From positions 62,001 to 126,000 of the forward strand of contig NZ_LGDE01000226.1 of the NCBI RefSeq assembly GCF_001279725.1: a DNA stretch of 64,000 bases, given 5' to 3'. The notes under the pieces were generated by a model, which was not told where the DNA came from, did no database searches, and saw nothing but the letters and a program-made list of their open reading frames with translations. The number at the start of each line of letters is the position of its first letter. Position 1 is the stretch's first letter. Shown piece by piece: positions 7,462 to 14,742 of this stretch. Source of the DNA: Streptomyces sp. WM4235. Its GTDB lineage: Bacteria > Actinomycetota > Actinomycetes > Streptomycetales > Streptomycetaceae. Both the position numbers and the translations under genes were made by a program.

Positions 7462-8037
7462 ATGGGCTTCGCGGATGCGGAGGAGACGGTGGCGGCTCCC
7501 GGGTTGCGGACTGCCGTCGAGTTCTACTCAGGCAAAGTAGAGCGGGTGCTGGCGCGGATCGACGTGCTCGAGGCCGAACTCGCGGCTCTTCGGGCTGATG
7601 CCGAAAGGTTCACCACTGCCCGCGATCAGCTCAACGCGGCACTCACCGAGATCCTCGCCGACGGCCCACCGCCCGACGGCGAGGCCGATGGAACCTCTCC
7701 GGGCAGCGCCGCCGGTCCACCCTCCGGAGACGGACCGCCGCCGCGGAAACCCGCTGCACGTCGGCGACGTGGTGGCAGCCGGCCCAGGAGGTCGCCGTCC
7801 GGGGAACTCATGGAGACCGTTGAGCGGATCCTCTTGACCGCTGGGCGGCCGATGCCGGTCAGGGACATCACCGAGGCACTGGGGCGACCCACACAGGGCA
7901 AAGAAGGGCGGGGCCCCCTCGCCACGGTTCGCGCCACGTGCAAGCGGCTTGTCAAGAACGGCCGCGCTGTCGAGCAACCGGTCGGGATGTTCGCCATCGC
8001 CCGGGCTGAAACGTCCCCGCCGGAAGGGGCCGCTTAG
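7462..8037 (+). CDS. Coiled-coil protein with C-terminal winged-helix domain
   Basis: The protein (191 aa) starts at ATG 7462 after GGGAGGG; upstream in-frame starts lack a better site. Residues about 15-65 (FYSGKVERVLARIDVLEAEL, ALRADAERFT) form a coiled coil. About 70-115 is a Pro/Gly/Arg-rich basic linker (RKPAARRRRGGSRPRRS). Residues about 118-180 (METVERILLTAGRPMPVRDI, ...ATVRATCKRLVKNGRAVEQP...MFAIA) form a winged helix resembling HARE-HTH-type domains. It probably binds nucleic acid. It sits just left of the recombinase/transposase module and could be a passenger or accessory of it. Confidence 0.65.
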   Translation: MGFADAEETVAAPGLRTAVEFYSGKVERVLARIDVLEAELAALRADAERFTTARDQLNAALTEILADGPPPDGEADGTSPGSAAGPPSGDGPPPRKPAARRRRGGSRPRRSPSGELMETVERILLTAGRPMPVRDITEALGRPTQGKEGRGPLATVRATCKRLVKNGRAVEQPVGMFAIARAETSPPEGAA

Positions 8038-8220
8038 ACATACGCCCCACATGAGTCGTCCCCTCCTCCCATCGCGGGGAGAAGGGGACGGGTTCCGTTG
8101 AGCTTGGACCCTCTTCGGAACCGGTGACGTGGACCCCTTGTCAGTGGCTCACGCGCTCTCCCGAGGCTAGAGGAATTCGGCTCGCCTCGGGGGCGCGTGG
8201 CCTATTTCGTCGTCCCCGGA

Positions 8221-8565
8221 TCACAGTGCGTCCGGGGACGGAAAGGCCATGTTTTGATCGGTTTCAATCGTTCTGTCGTGGACCGGGTACAGCGGCGTGG
8301 CGAGGAAGTTCTCCAGCCGGGCGACGGTGGCGACGTCGGGCCAGCATCGGCCGGCGAGAAGGTCGGCGATGGCCTGCCGGTTGACTCCGGAGCCGGCGGC
8401 GTGCTGCCTCAAGCTCCGCTTGTCGCCTTCCAGAGCGGCTGTGAGGGCCCGCGCGATGGCTTGGACGACCTCGGCGGCCGCATCGTCGATGACGGAATGG
8501 GGCCAGGATTCCGGATCGCGGGCAAGGTCTCGCGGCGCGGTTTTACGGGCCAAACCTCCCACCAT
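8221..8565 (-). CDS. XRE-type helix-turn-helix regulator
   Basis: This 114-aa protein starts at ATG 8565 with AAAGGAG nine bases upstream. Residues about 55-95 (RSLRQHAAGSGVNRQAIADL, LAGRCWPDVATVARLENFL) follow the XRE pattern: helix, S/GVxRQxIxxLLAGR recognition helix, then WPDVxTxxRLE. It is transcribed away from the recombinase-like gene at 8641 with only 75 bp between them, the usual layout of a regulator controlling itself and a mobile-element operon. The longer antisense frame to 9609 on this strand is discarded because the ribosome site and the homology fit 8565. Confidence 0.68.
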   Translation of the reverse strand: MVGGLARKTAPRDLARDPESWPHSVIDDAAAEVVQAIARALTAALEGDKRSLRQHAAGSGVNRQAIADLLAGRCWPDVATVARLENFLATPLYPVHDRTIETDQNMAFPSPDAL

Positions 8566-8640
8566 GTCGATGCACTCCTTTCCGTGAAGATCGGCTTCGA
8601 CGTCTTCACTGGCTGCTTGTCCAGCCAGTTCTGTTGGTCC

Positions 8641-9567
8641 GTGACGCTGAGTTCCGAGGTCTCCCGCAAGATCCGCGAGTACCGTCCCCGCCTCCCGCAG
8701 GGCCAGTGGGCCCCGGTCGCCGACCTGGTGCGGGCAACCGTGGCGGCGACCGCTCCGGCAACCTGCTACGCAGCGGAGCACCTGCTGCATGTCGTGGGGC
8801 GGCTCGCGGTGTGGGCGGACCGGAGCGGTCTGCCTCGTGATCCCGGGACCTGGTTGCGGACCGAGACAATCGACGCGTTCATCCTGTCGGGCTCCAAAGC
8901 CGTAGAAGACTCGACGCTTCTGACCTACCGAACCTGGCTGCGGCGGGCACGGGAGGCACTTGTATGGGTACAGCGTGGCGAAGCACCGCCTGCGCGGCTC
9001 TCGTCGCCGCGTACGCCTCAACCGCCCTACGAACGCGGAGAGCTGGCCCGCCTGCGGGATTGGGCAACTCGTCTTCCGGGCCAGGCTCGACTCGACGGCC
9101 TCGCCCTCATGGCGCTTGGTGCAGGATGCGGCCTGATGCCGGGCGAGGTACCGCGGATTCGCGGCAAGCACGTTCGGGTCACCTCTGGTGGGGTTGCTGT
9201 GCTGGAGGAAGAGCTGCTCAGTCGGCTCGTGGCCTGTCATTCCGACTGGGAAGGCACACTCGCTGAGCTGGCAGAGACCTCCGGACCCGGATTCCTCTTC
9301 CGGCCGGGGCGGAAGGTCGCGGCAGCCAAGAACCTCGTCTCGTCCTGGCCCGCACGCCATCGACCCCATGCGGGCCTGCCCCCGCTCTCTGCTCGGCGCT
9401 TGCGGTCGACGTGGATCGTCGGCCGGCTTTCCGAGGGCATCACCCCGGAGGCCGTCGCTTCCGCCGCGGGCATGGCCTCCCCTGCCGGCTTGGCGGGCTA
9501 CCACCAATGGGTGCCCCCACTCCCCAGGGAGGAGGTGATCCGCTTGCTGCGTGGCCGCCGCTCGTGA
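8641..9567 (+). CDS. Degenerate tyrosine recombinase-like protein
   Basis: From GTG 8641 the product has 308 aa. The N-terminal part (about 1-130) is a helical SAM-like core-binding region with LLTYRTWLRRAREAL. The C-terminal part resembles the integrase catalytic fold: ALMALGAGCGLMPGEVPRIR matches box I and PPLSARRLRSTWIVGRLSEG matches box II, followed by AGMASPAGLAGYHQWVP. The box I Arg (GLR in true integrases) is Met166, and the box II H-x-L-R-H is ARRLR, so both His are missing. Tyr287 is kept. It may be inactive as a recombinase or act as a target-binding partner. Its stop overlaps the next start (GTGA). Confidence 0.65.
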   Translation: MTLSSEVSRKIREYRPRLPQGQWAPVADLVRATVAATAPATCYAAEHLLHVVGRLAVWADRSGLPRDPGTWLRTETIDAFILSGSKAVEDSTLLTYRTWLRRAREALVWVQRGEAPPARLSSPRTPQPPYERGELARLRDWATRLPGQARLDGLALMALGAGCGLMPGEVPRIRGKHVRVTSGGVAVLEEELLSRLVACHSDWEGTLAELAETSGPGFLFRPGRKVAAAKNLVSSWPARHRPHAGLPPLSARRLRSTWIVGRLSEGITPEAVASAAGMASPAGLAGYHQWVPPLPREEVIRLLRGRRS

Positions 9568-11384
9568 GGGCGCGACCTGAAGCCGACCAACTGGCCGCCC
9601 GGCATGCACGGCCCCGGCTGCGTCCTGGACGGCTCACCGAGATCCCTGATTCCAAGGTCGGTCAGCTGCTGACTGTGCTCGACCGCTCGGGTCTGCCCCA
9701 ACAGTTGGAGGACATGCTGCGAGGCCGTCCCGGGCCACAAGGGGTGCCGCCCAGGACGGTGCTGGCCGGCCTGATGCTCGCCGTGTACTACACGGGCCGA
9801 GCCACGGTCTCCGACGCCTGGCGAATCTTGCACTTCCGCCTCCAGCCCGCTGCCCGCGCCTGGCTCGGCATCCCCGAGTCGCCTCCGTCCACGGCACGGG
9901 CATGCATAGCTGCCAGTCGTCGTCTCTACCGAGGGCTGGACCGGATCACTACTGTGCTCGACCCGGCGCGCTGCGACCGGCGTCGGCGCTTGGGCCAGGC
10001 GGAGGCGGACATCCACTCCGTAGTCTGGGATGGAGCCACTGGCCGGCAGGCCGCGAACCGGCTTCAACGGCTGGCGAACGATCTCGTCCTGGTGCCCGTC
10101 CGCCTGGCCCAGCAGCGCGGGTACCTGCGCCACTGGAGCGACGATGTGGGAGTGGACGCAACCTCGATCCCGGTCCTGGCCCGCCCGGACAGCGATCGCT
10201 CGGGGACCGCCTCGGTCGAGATCACCGCAGGCTGGCACTACCGTGGCGGTTCCAACGAAGGGATCTTCGGCTACAGCGCAACCCTGCTGGTCGCCGCCCA
10301 TTCCCGCACGAGCGAGCAGGCGGCCAAGGGACGCAGGGCACCGTCCTACCCGCAGCTCTGCCTCGGCCTCACCTTGGACACCCCCACCGTCCGTACAGGT
10401 GAGAACGCAGTCGCCGTCTTGGCACAGCTCGCTGAGCTCCGGACGCCCACTGGAACCTGCGCAGCCGACCGCGCCTACACCGGGTGCTCGCCGGAGAAGT
10501 TCCAGGTCCCCACACGCCGGCTCGGTTTCCGCCTCGCACTGGACTACAAGGCAGCCGACCGCGGTATCCAGGGCAGCTGGCAGGGAGCCGTGCTGATCGA
10601 CGGCTCCCTCGCATGCCCGCAGATCCCCAACGTGTTGGCCCAGGCCACCCACGGCATGGACGACAAGACCTTTCGCCAGCGGCTCGATGAACTGAAGCCG
10701 GTGATCGCTGAGAGGCTGCCCTACTTCCTCAAGCTCAAGCAGAACGCCGATGCCCGAGGCACCGTACGCCTGCAGTGCCCCGCCGCCGGCCCGTCCCCCT
10801 CGGTGAACTGTCCTCGCCGAGAACGCCTCCGGTCCGCAGGGCCGAGCACTTCCGGCCCCCCACAGACCGTGGTCCGGCTCGCGGATCGACGGTCCCGCGC
10901 CAGCCACCCGGCTGCCCGCCCGACCGTCCAACTCCCTGACGGCGAGTGGATCGACCCTCCGCGAAAGGACGAACTGCCCGCTGTCTGCGGCGCATCCGCG
11001 ATCAGCGTGCCCGCAGACGCCGCCGGAGATCTGAAGACCGCCAAGTTCCGGCAGGACAGCCACTACCTCAGCCCGGCCTGGGAACGGATCTACAAGCCGA
11101 TCCGCTCGCACAACGAGGGCCTCAACGGACGGCTCAAGGGCGCCGAGCTGAACATCGGAGAGCCCCTGCATCGCCGGGCTCCAGGGCAGGTCGCCCAGAC
11201 GCTCCTGGTCGCCATCATGGTGACTGTCGGCAACCTCGACATCTTGGAGACCTGGCTCTACGAACGGACGGGCAGCCGGCTCTCCGACACCGAGTTCGAG
11301 TCCGTGCCAGCCCCGCCAGGTCTTGACCCACGCCACGTCCTGGCTCCGCTGGGCACTGGCCGACATCCGCCGGGCAACCTCTGA
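9564..11384 (+). CDS. DDE-type transposase-like protein
   Basis: This 606-aa protein starts with GTG 9564, overlapping the upstream stop (GTGA). Candidate catalytic acids are Asp198 in VGVDATSIPV, Asp302 in CAADRAYTG and Glu518 in RSHNEGLNGRLKG. The order and the N-x-x-E-N/G-x-N-G-R-x-K context fit the RNase H-like fold of IS transposases. A Pro/Arg-rich region (about 400-480) is inserted before the Glu. The N-terminal stretch EDMLRGRPGPQGVPPRTVLA resembles IS1182/ISNCY-type helical domains. No terminal inverted repeats were recognised, so I do not assign an IS family. Whether it is active is open. Confidence 0.7.
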   Translation: MRARPEADQLAARHARPRLRPGRLTEIPDSKVGQLLTVLDRSGLPQQLEDMLRGRPGPQGVPPRTVLAGLMLAVYYTGRATVSDAWRILHFRLQPAARAWLGIPESPPSTARACIAASRRLYRGLDRITTVLDPARCDRRRRLGQAEADIHSVVWDGATGRQAANRLQRLANDLVLVPVRLAQQRGYLRHWSDDVGVDATSIPVLARPDSDRSGTASVEITAGWHYRGGSNEGIFGYSATLLVAAHSRTSEQAAKGRRAPSYPQLCLGLTLDTPTVRTGENAVAVLAQLAELRTPTGTCAADRAYTGCSPEKFQVPTRRLGFRLALDYKAADRGIQGSWQGAVLIDGSLACPQIPNVLAQATHGMDDKTFRQRLDELKPVIAERLPYFLKLKQNADARGTVRLQCPAAGPSPSVNCPRRERLRSAGPSTSGPPQTVVRLADRRSRASHPAARPTVQLPDGEWIDPPRKDELPAVCGASAISVPADAAGDLKTAKFRQDSHYLSPAWERIYKPIRSHNEGLNGRLKGAELNIGEPLHRRAPGQVAQTLLVAIMVTVGNLDILETWLYERTGSRLSDTEFESVPAPPGLDPRHVLAPLGTGRHPPGNL

Positions 11385-11546
11385 TCGGTCAGCGACACAG
11401 CCAGACATCGTGATCACCAGCCCCGGGCAACCGGGGCCCCTTCGCATGCCCCCAGAACAGCCAGAAGCCTGCCGGAGGGGATGTGATCCGGTGCACGCCG
11501 CCATCCATCACCCCGAACAGGCATCGAACGACCCCGTAAACGACGA

Positions 11547-11580
11547 AGATCCCGCCCGATCTTGCGATCGGACGGGATCT
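11547..11580. terminator. 34-bp hairpin terminator, copy 3 of 3 (after tRNA-Ala)
   Basis: A perfect outer stem AGATCCCG/CGGGATCT with an inner CCGATC/GATCGG stem lies 38 bp beyond the 3' end of the leftward tRNA-Ala. This is its natural terminator and probably the parent of copy 2 at 1062-1095. Confidence 0.8.
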
Positions 11581-11618
11581 CGTGACGTTCACGAGAGCTA
11601 CTCGCGAACTGTCGTTTG

Positions 11619-11692
11619 TGGACCTGTGGGGATTTGAACCCCAGACCCCCTCGATGCGAACGAGGTGCGCTACCAGACTGCGCCACAGGCCC
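11619..11692 (-). tRNA. tRNA-Ala (anticodon CGC)
   Basis: The 74-base minus-strand sequence folds as a full cloverleaf. The acceptor is GGGCCTG/CAGGTCC with A as discriminator. The D arm is GCGC-AGTCTGGTA-GCGC. The anticodon arm is CCTCG-TTCGCAT-CGAGG, giving anticodon CGC, which reads GCG (Ala). The T arm is TGGGG-TTCAAAT-CCCCA. No CCA is encoded. It stands alone, with the sepX gene upstream and the accessory island directly beyond its 3' end, the usual side for island integration. Confidence 0.95.
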
Positions 11693-11770
11693 TTGCGACG
11701 TGTGAAACATTAGCATCCCCGCGCGGGTGCTCCAAAACCGATTCCCCGAGGTGTCCGCGCAGGTCACCGA

Positions 11771-12814
11771 TCACTCGTTGGCGGCGCGCGGCCGATCCTC
11801 GCCCTCGTACTGGTCGAAGAGCGGGGTACGGCCCCGCTCCCGGCCGCGCGGGCGCGGGGTGACGGGGGTCTTGGGCTCCGCCTTCGGATCCGGCTCGGAG
11901 GACGGCGCCGGGACGGCCGGCTGGGCGCGCAGTCGGGGTTCCGTCGGCTCGGCGGTGCTGGAGCGGGTGGCGCTCCAGCCGTCCGGGGAGGCCGGTCCGG
12001 TGGCACGCGGGGCCACGGGGGCCGTCACGTACGTCGGGAGCGGGACGGGGACGGGTTCCCAGCTGTCACCTCGGGCGGGGCCGCGTTCGCGCTCGCGCTG
12101 CTGGTCCACCCACTCGGCGTGGTCGGTCTGTTCGACCAGCGCGCGCCGGCCGGCCTCCTGCGGGGAGACCGGTGGAGAGGGGTCCGGTTCGGTGCCGGCG
12201 GCGGACTCCGCCTCGCGGCGGTGCGGGCGGTTCTCGCGGAGCCGGCGGGCGGCGGCCTCGGCGCGCCGCCGGTCCATCGTGAACTCGTAGCGCCGCCGCT
12301 CCTGGACCCGCAGGTGCACGATGTAGGTGCTCAGCAGCAGGGCCGGAAGGGCGGGCGCCCACAGGTAGCGCAGTCCGCCGACCGCGGCGACGATCGCCCC
12401 GAAGGTGAAGATCAGGAAGAGGAGCGCGGTGGTGCGCCGGCGGCGTGCGAGCACCTGGAGGCGCTGTTCCCGCCGGGCGCGCTCGGCCCGTTCGGCGCCG
12501 GCCGATCTGGGCTCCGACCTGGTCGGAGGCACGTCGAGGACCCGGGCGTCGGCGTCGACGGAATTCACCGTCTCCGTCGCCGCGTCCGGGTCCGCGTGGG
12601 GTTGGGGATCCACCTCTTCGGCACCGCGCTCGCGCAGCCCCTTGGCGTAACGGCGCTCCATTCCCGCCCGGCCGGAAAGCAGCCGGATGGCAGTGGAGAA
12701 GCGTTCCGTCGGACGGGCTTCGTTCAGCTCGTCCTGCCTCCGGAGCCACATGGGCACCAAGTAGGCGGCCCAGGCCCCCACAATGACTGCGTAGATGAGG
12801 CCGCTGCTGCTCAC
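11771..12814 (-). CDS. sepX: Divisome membrane protein SepX (GlpR family)
   Basis: This 347-aa protein begins MSSSGLIYAVIVGAWAAYLV, a membrane helix (about 5-23), followed by WLRRQDELNEARPTERFSTA, the conserved block of the SepX/GlpR family. A second hydrophobic stretch (about 128-170) gives two more helices. The rest is a long disordered Arg/Pro-rich tail. SepX of Streptomyces localises to division sites and stabilises Z-rings; its corynebacterial relative GlpR is the membrane receptor of the gephyrin-like protein Glp. A Glp/MoeA gene lies four genes upstream (14743-16083), the expected synteny. The GTG at 12814 is preferred to the GTG nine bases earlier because the hydrophobic N-terminus starts there. 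Confidence 0.85.
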   Translation of the reverse strand: MSSSGLIYAVIVGAWAAYLVPMWLRRQDELNEARPTERFSTAIRLLSGRAGMERRYAKGLRERGAEEVDPQPHADPDAATETVNSVDADARVLDVPPTRSEPRSAGAERAERARREQRLQVLARRRRTTALLFLIFTFGAIVAAVGGLRYLWAPALPALLLSTYIVHLRVQERRRYEFTMDRRRAEAAARRLRENRPHRREAESAAGTEPDPSPPVSPQEAGRRALVEQTDHAEWVDQQRERERGPARGDSWEPVPVPLPTYVTAPVAPRATGPASPDGWSATRSSTAEPTEPRLRAQPAVPAPSSEPDPKAEPKTPVTPRPRGRERGRTPLFDQYEGEDRPRAANE

Positions 12815-12964
12815 ACCACACACCGTAGAGGGGCGCGGGCCGGCGGATCAGCCAATTGAGCCGGTGTGTCGCACGATCTCGCTGATATCACGGACTTTTT
12901 TTGTGATTCTTCGGATCAGGTTATGGGCGAATCCGCGCGGAATTCGAACGCGTTTGCGATTCGA

Positions 12965-13576
12965 CTATTTCGGCGGGGCTCCGCGGTGCCCGGCCGTCCG
13001 GTGCCAACGGCTCAGCAGCCCCTCGGGGAGCTCCTCCACCGTGAGCGCGAAGACCAGGTGGTCCCGCCACGCCCCGTCGATGTGGAGGTAGCGCGGTCGC
13101 ACGCCCTCCTCGCGGAATCCGAGCTTCTCGACGACCCGTCGACTGGGCCCGTTCTCCGGCCTGATGCACACCTCGATGCGGTGCAGCCCGACCTTCGCGA
13201 AGCAGTGGTCCACGGCGAGCGCGACGGCCGTCGGCATCACCCCGCGCCCCGCCACGTCGCGGTCCACCCAATAGCCGACGTGGCCCGCGCACATCGAGCC
13301 CCAGGTGATCCCGGCGACCGTCAACTGGCCGACGAGCCGCCCCTGGTACTCGATGACGAACGGCAGCATCCGCCCCGCGTTCGCCTCCGCCCGCAGGTGG
13401 CGCACCATTTGACGGTACGTCGGCCGGTGGATCACCGGCCCCCACGGCGCGGGCGGCGGGATCGTGGCCTCCCACGGCCGCAACCACTCGCGGTTGCGGC
13501 GGTTGACCTCGCGCCAGGCGCGCTGGTCCCGCAGCTTTATCGGCCGCAGCGTGACGTCGCCGTCCGTCAGCACCAC
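12965..13576 (-). CDS. RimJ/RimL-like GNAT acetyltransferase
   Basis: This 203-aa protein opens VTLRPIKLRDQRAWREVN, the start of the RimJ/RimL branch of GNAT enzymes. It carries VGYWVDRDVAGRGVMPTAVA (acetyl-CoA loop, about 122-141), HRIEVCIRPENGPSRRVVEK and LGFREEGVRPRYLHIDGAWR, all classic for this branch. It probably acetylates protein N-termini or small amines. It starts 17 bases after mogA and reads in the same direction, so it is likely the last gene of the galU-glp-moaC-mogA unit. GTG 13576 is the call; a start further upstream inside mogA cannot be excluded. An AT-rich inverted repeat around 12885-12908 (ATCAC...GTGAT around a T run) may be its terminator. Confidence 0.85.
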   Translation of the reverse strand: MVLTDGDVTLRPIKLRDQRAWREVNRRNREWLRPWEATIPPPAPWGPVIHRPTYRQMVRHLRAEANAGRMLPFVIEYQGRLVGQLTVAGITWGSMCAGHVGYWVDRDVAGRGVMPTAVALAVDHCFAKVGLHRIEVCIRPENGPSRRVVEKLGFREEGVRPRYLHIDGAWRDHLVFALTVEELPEGLLSRWHRTAGHRGAPPK

Positions 13577-13593
13577 GGGCCAGGACGGGCCGT

Positions 13594-14088
13594 TCAGCTC
13601 GCGCTCCCCGACGGTCTCGGGTGGTCGCCACCCCGGATCTGGTCCACGGCGTGCGGCAGGATCCGGGACAGCACCGCGAGGCCGTCGCGGACCCCGCCGG
13701 TGGAGCCGGGCAGGTTCACGATCAGCGTGTGGCCCGCGACCCCCGCCAGCCCCCGGGACAGCGCCGCGGTCGGCACCTTCGCCAGGCCCTCCGCGCGGAT
13801 GGCCTGCGGAATCCCGGGGATCTCGTAGTCGAGGACCTTCGCGGTGGCGTCGGGGGTCCGGTCGGTCGGCGAGATGCCGGTGCCGCCGGTGGTCAGGATG
13901 ACGTCGTATCCGGCGGCCACGCCCTCGCGCAGCGCCTGCTCGACGGGGTCCCCGTCCGGGACGATGCGCGGGCCGTCCACGGCGAAGCCGAGCGCGCCCA
14001 GTGCCTCGGCCAGCAGCGGGCCCCCCTTGTCGGCGTACACGCCCTGCGAGGCGCGGTTGGAGGCGGTGACCACCAGCGCGCGCGTCAC
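13594..14088 (-). CDS. mogA: Molybdopterin adenylyltransferase MogA/MoaB
   Basis: This 164-aa protein begins TRALVVTASNRASQGVYAD and contains VILTTGGTGISPTDRTPDAT (about 70-89), the TTGGTG loop with the S/PxDxTPEA motif of MogA/MoaB, and TLIVNLPGSTGGVRDGL, the NLPGS-P/T motif. It adenylylates molybdopterin before molybdenum insertion in molybdenum-cofactor synthesis. GTG 14088 (GAGG eight bases upstream) fits the family start; a GTG about 75 bases earlier is possible. It lies 101 bases after moaC and before a GNAT gene, in the same orientation as galU and glp. Confidence 0.88.
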   Translation of the reverse strand: MTRALVVTASNRASQGVYADKGGPLLAEALGALGFAVDGPRIVPDGDPVEQALREGVAAGYDVILTTGGTGISPTDRTPDATAKVLDYEIPGIPQAIRAEGLAKVPTAALSRGLAGVAGHTLIVNLPGSTGGVRDGLAVLSRILPHAVDQIRGGDHPRPSGSAS

Positions 14089-14189
14089 GGGCGGTGCCTC
14101 GGGGGCGTCGGGCCGTGCCGCCCAGGCCTCGCCCGCCACCGGTGGTACGTGGCTCAGGTGGCTGTGGACCTCGCCGCCGCGCGGGGCGT

Positions 14190-14669
14190 TCACGCGCGGG
14201 TCCAGTCGCCCGACTTGCCGCCGGTCTTCTCCTCCACCCGGACGTCCGTGATGACGGCGCCCTTGTCGACGGCCTTGATCATGTCGATCACGGTGAGTCC
14301 GGCGACCGCGACCGCGGTGAGCGCTTCCATCTCGACGCCCGTGCGGTCCGTGGTCTTCACGGTGGCGAGGATCTCGACGGCGTCGTCGGCGACCCTCAGG
14401 TCCACCTTCACGCCCGAGACGGCCAGCGGGTGGCAGAGCGGGATCAGGTCGGGGGTCTTCTTCGCGCCCATGATCCCGGCGATCCGCGCGGTGGCGAGGG
14501 CGTCGCCCTTCGGTACGCCCTCGCCCCGCAGCAGTTCGACGACCCGGGGGGAGACGAGGACCCGTCCGCTGGCTCGCGCCGTCCGGGTGGTGACGTCCTT
14601 CGCCGACACGTCCACCATCCGGGCCGCGCCGGCCTCGTCGATGTGCGTCAGCCTGCTCTGCGTGCTCAT
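14190..14669 (-). CDS. moaC: Cyclic pyranopterin monophosphate synthase MoaC
   Basis: The product (159 aa) starts MSTQSRLTHIDEAGAARMVD and contains the MoaC signature: ATARIAGIMGAKKTPDLIPL followed by CHPL, then VKTTDRTGVEMEALTAVAVA. The Lys in AKKT, the His of LCHPL and the Glu-Met-Glu region are the conserved active-site positions. With MoaA it converts GTP to cyclic pyranopterin, the first stage of molybdenum cofactor synthesis. ATG 14669 is the only start that fits. It stands between glp/moeA (73 bases upstream) and mogA, so the unit holds three molybdopterin genes. Confidence 0.93.
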   Translation of the reverse strand: MSTQSRLTHIDEAGAARMVDVSAKDVTTRTARASGRVLVSPRVVELLRGEGVPKGDALATARIAGIMGAKKTPDLIPLCHPLAVSGVKVDLRVADDAVEILATVKTTDRTGVEMEALTAVAVAGLTVIDMIKAVDKGAVITDVRVEEKTGGKSGDWTRA

Positions 14670-14742
14670 ATCTGGTGCCGCTCCCGCTCCGGGCCCCGCA
14701 AGGGCCTGTGTGGTGCAACACGCTACCCGCACCCGCGGCACC

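Noticed and set aside
9411..9563. Longer N-terminus for the transposase-like protein (ATG-type start at 9411)
   Set aside because: The added residues overlap the recombinase gene, and GTG 9564 in GTGA overlap is a better start.
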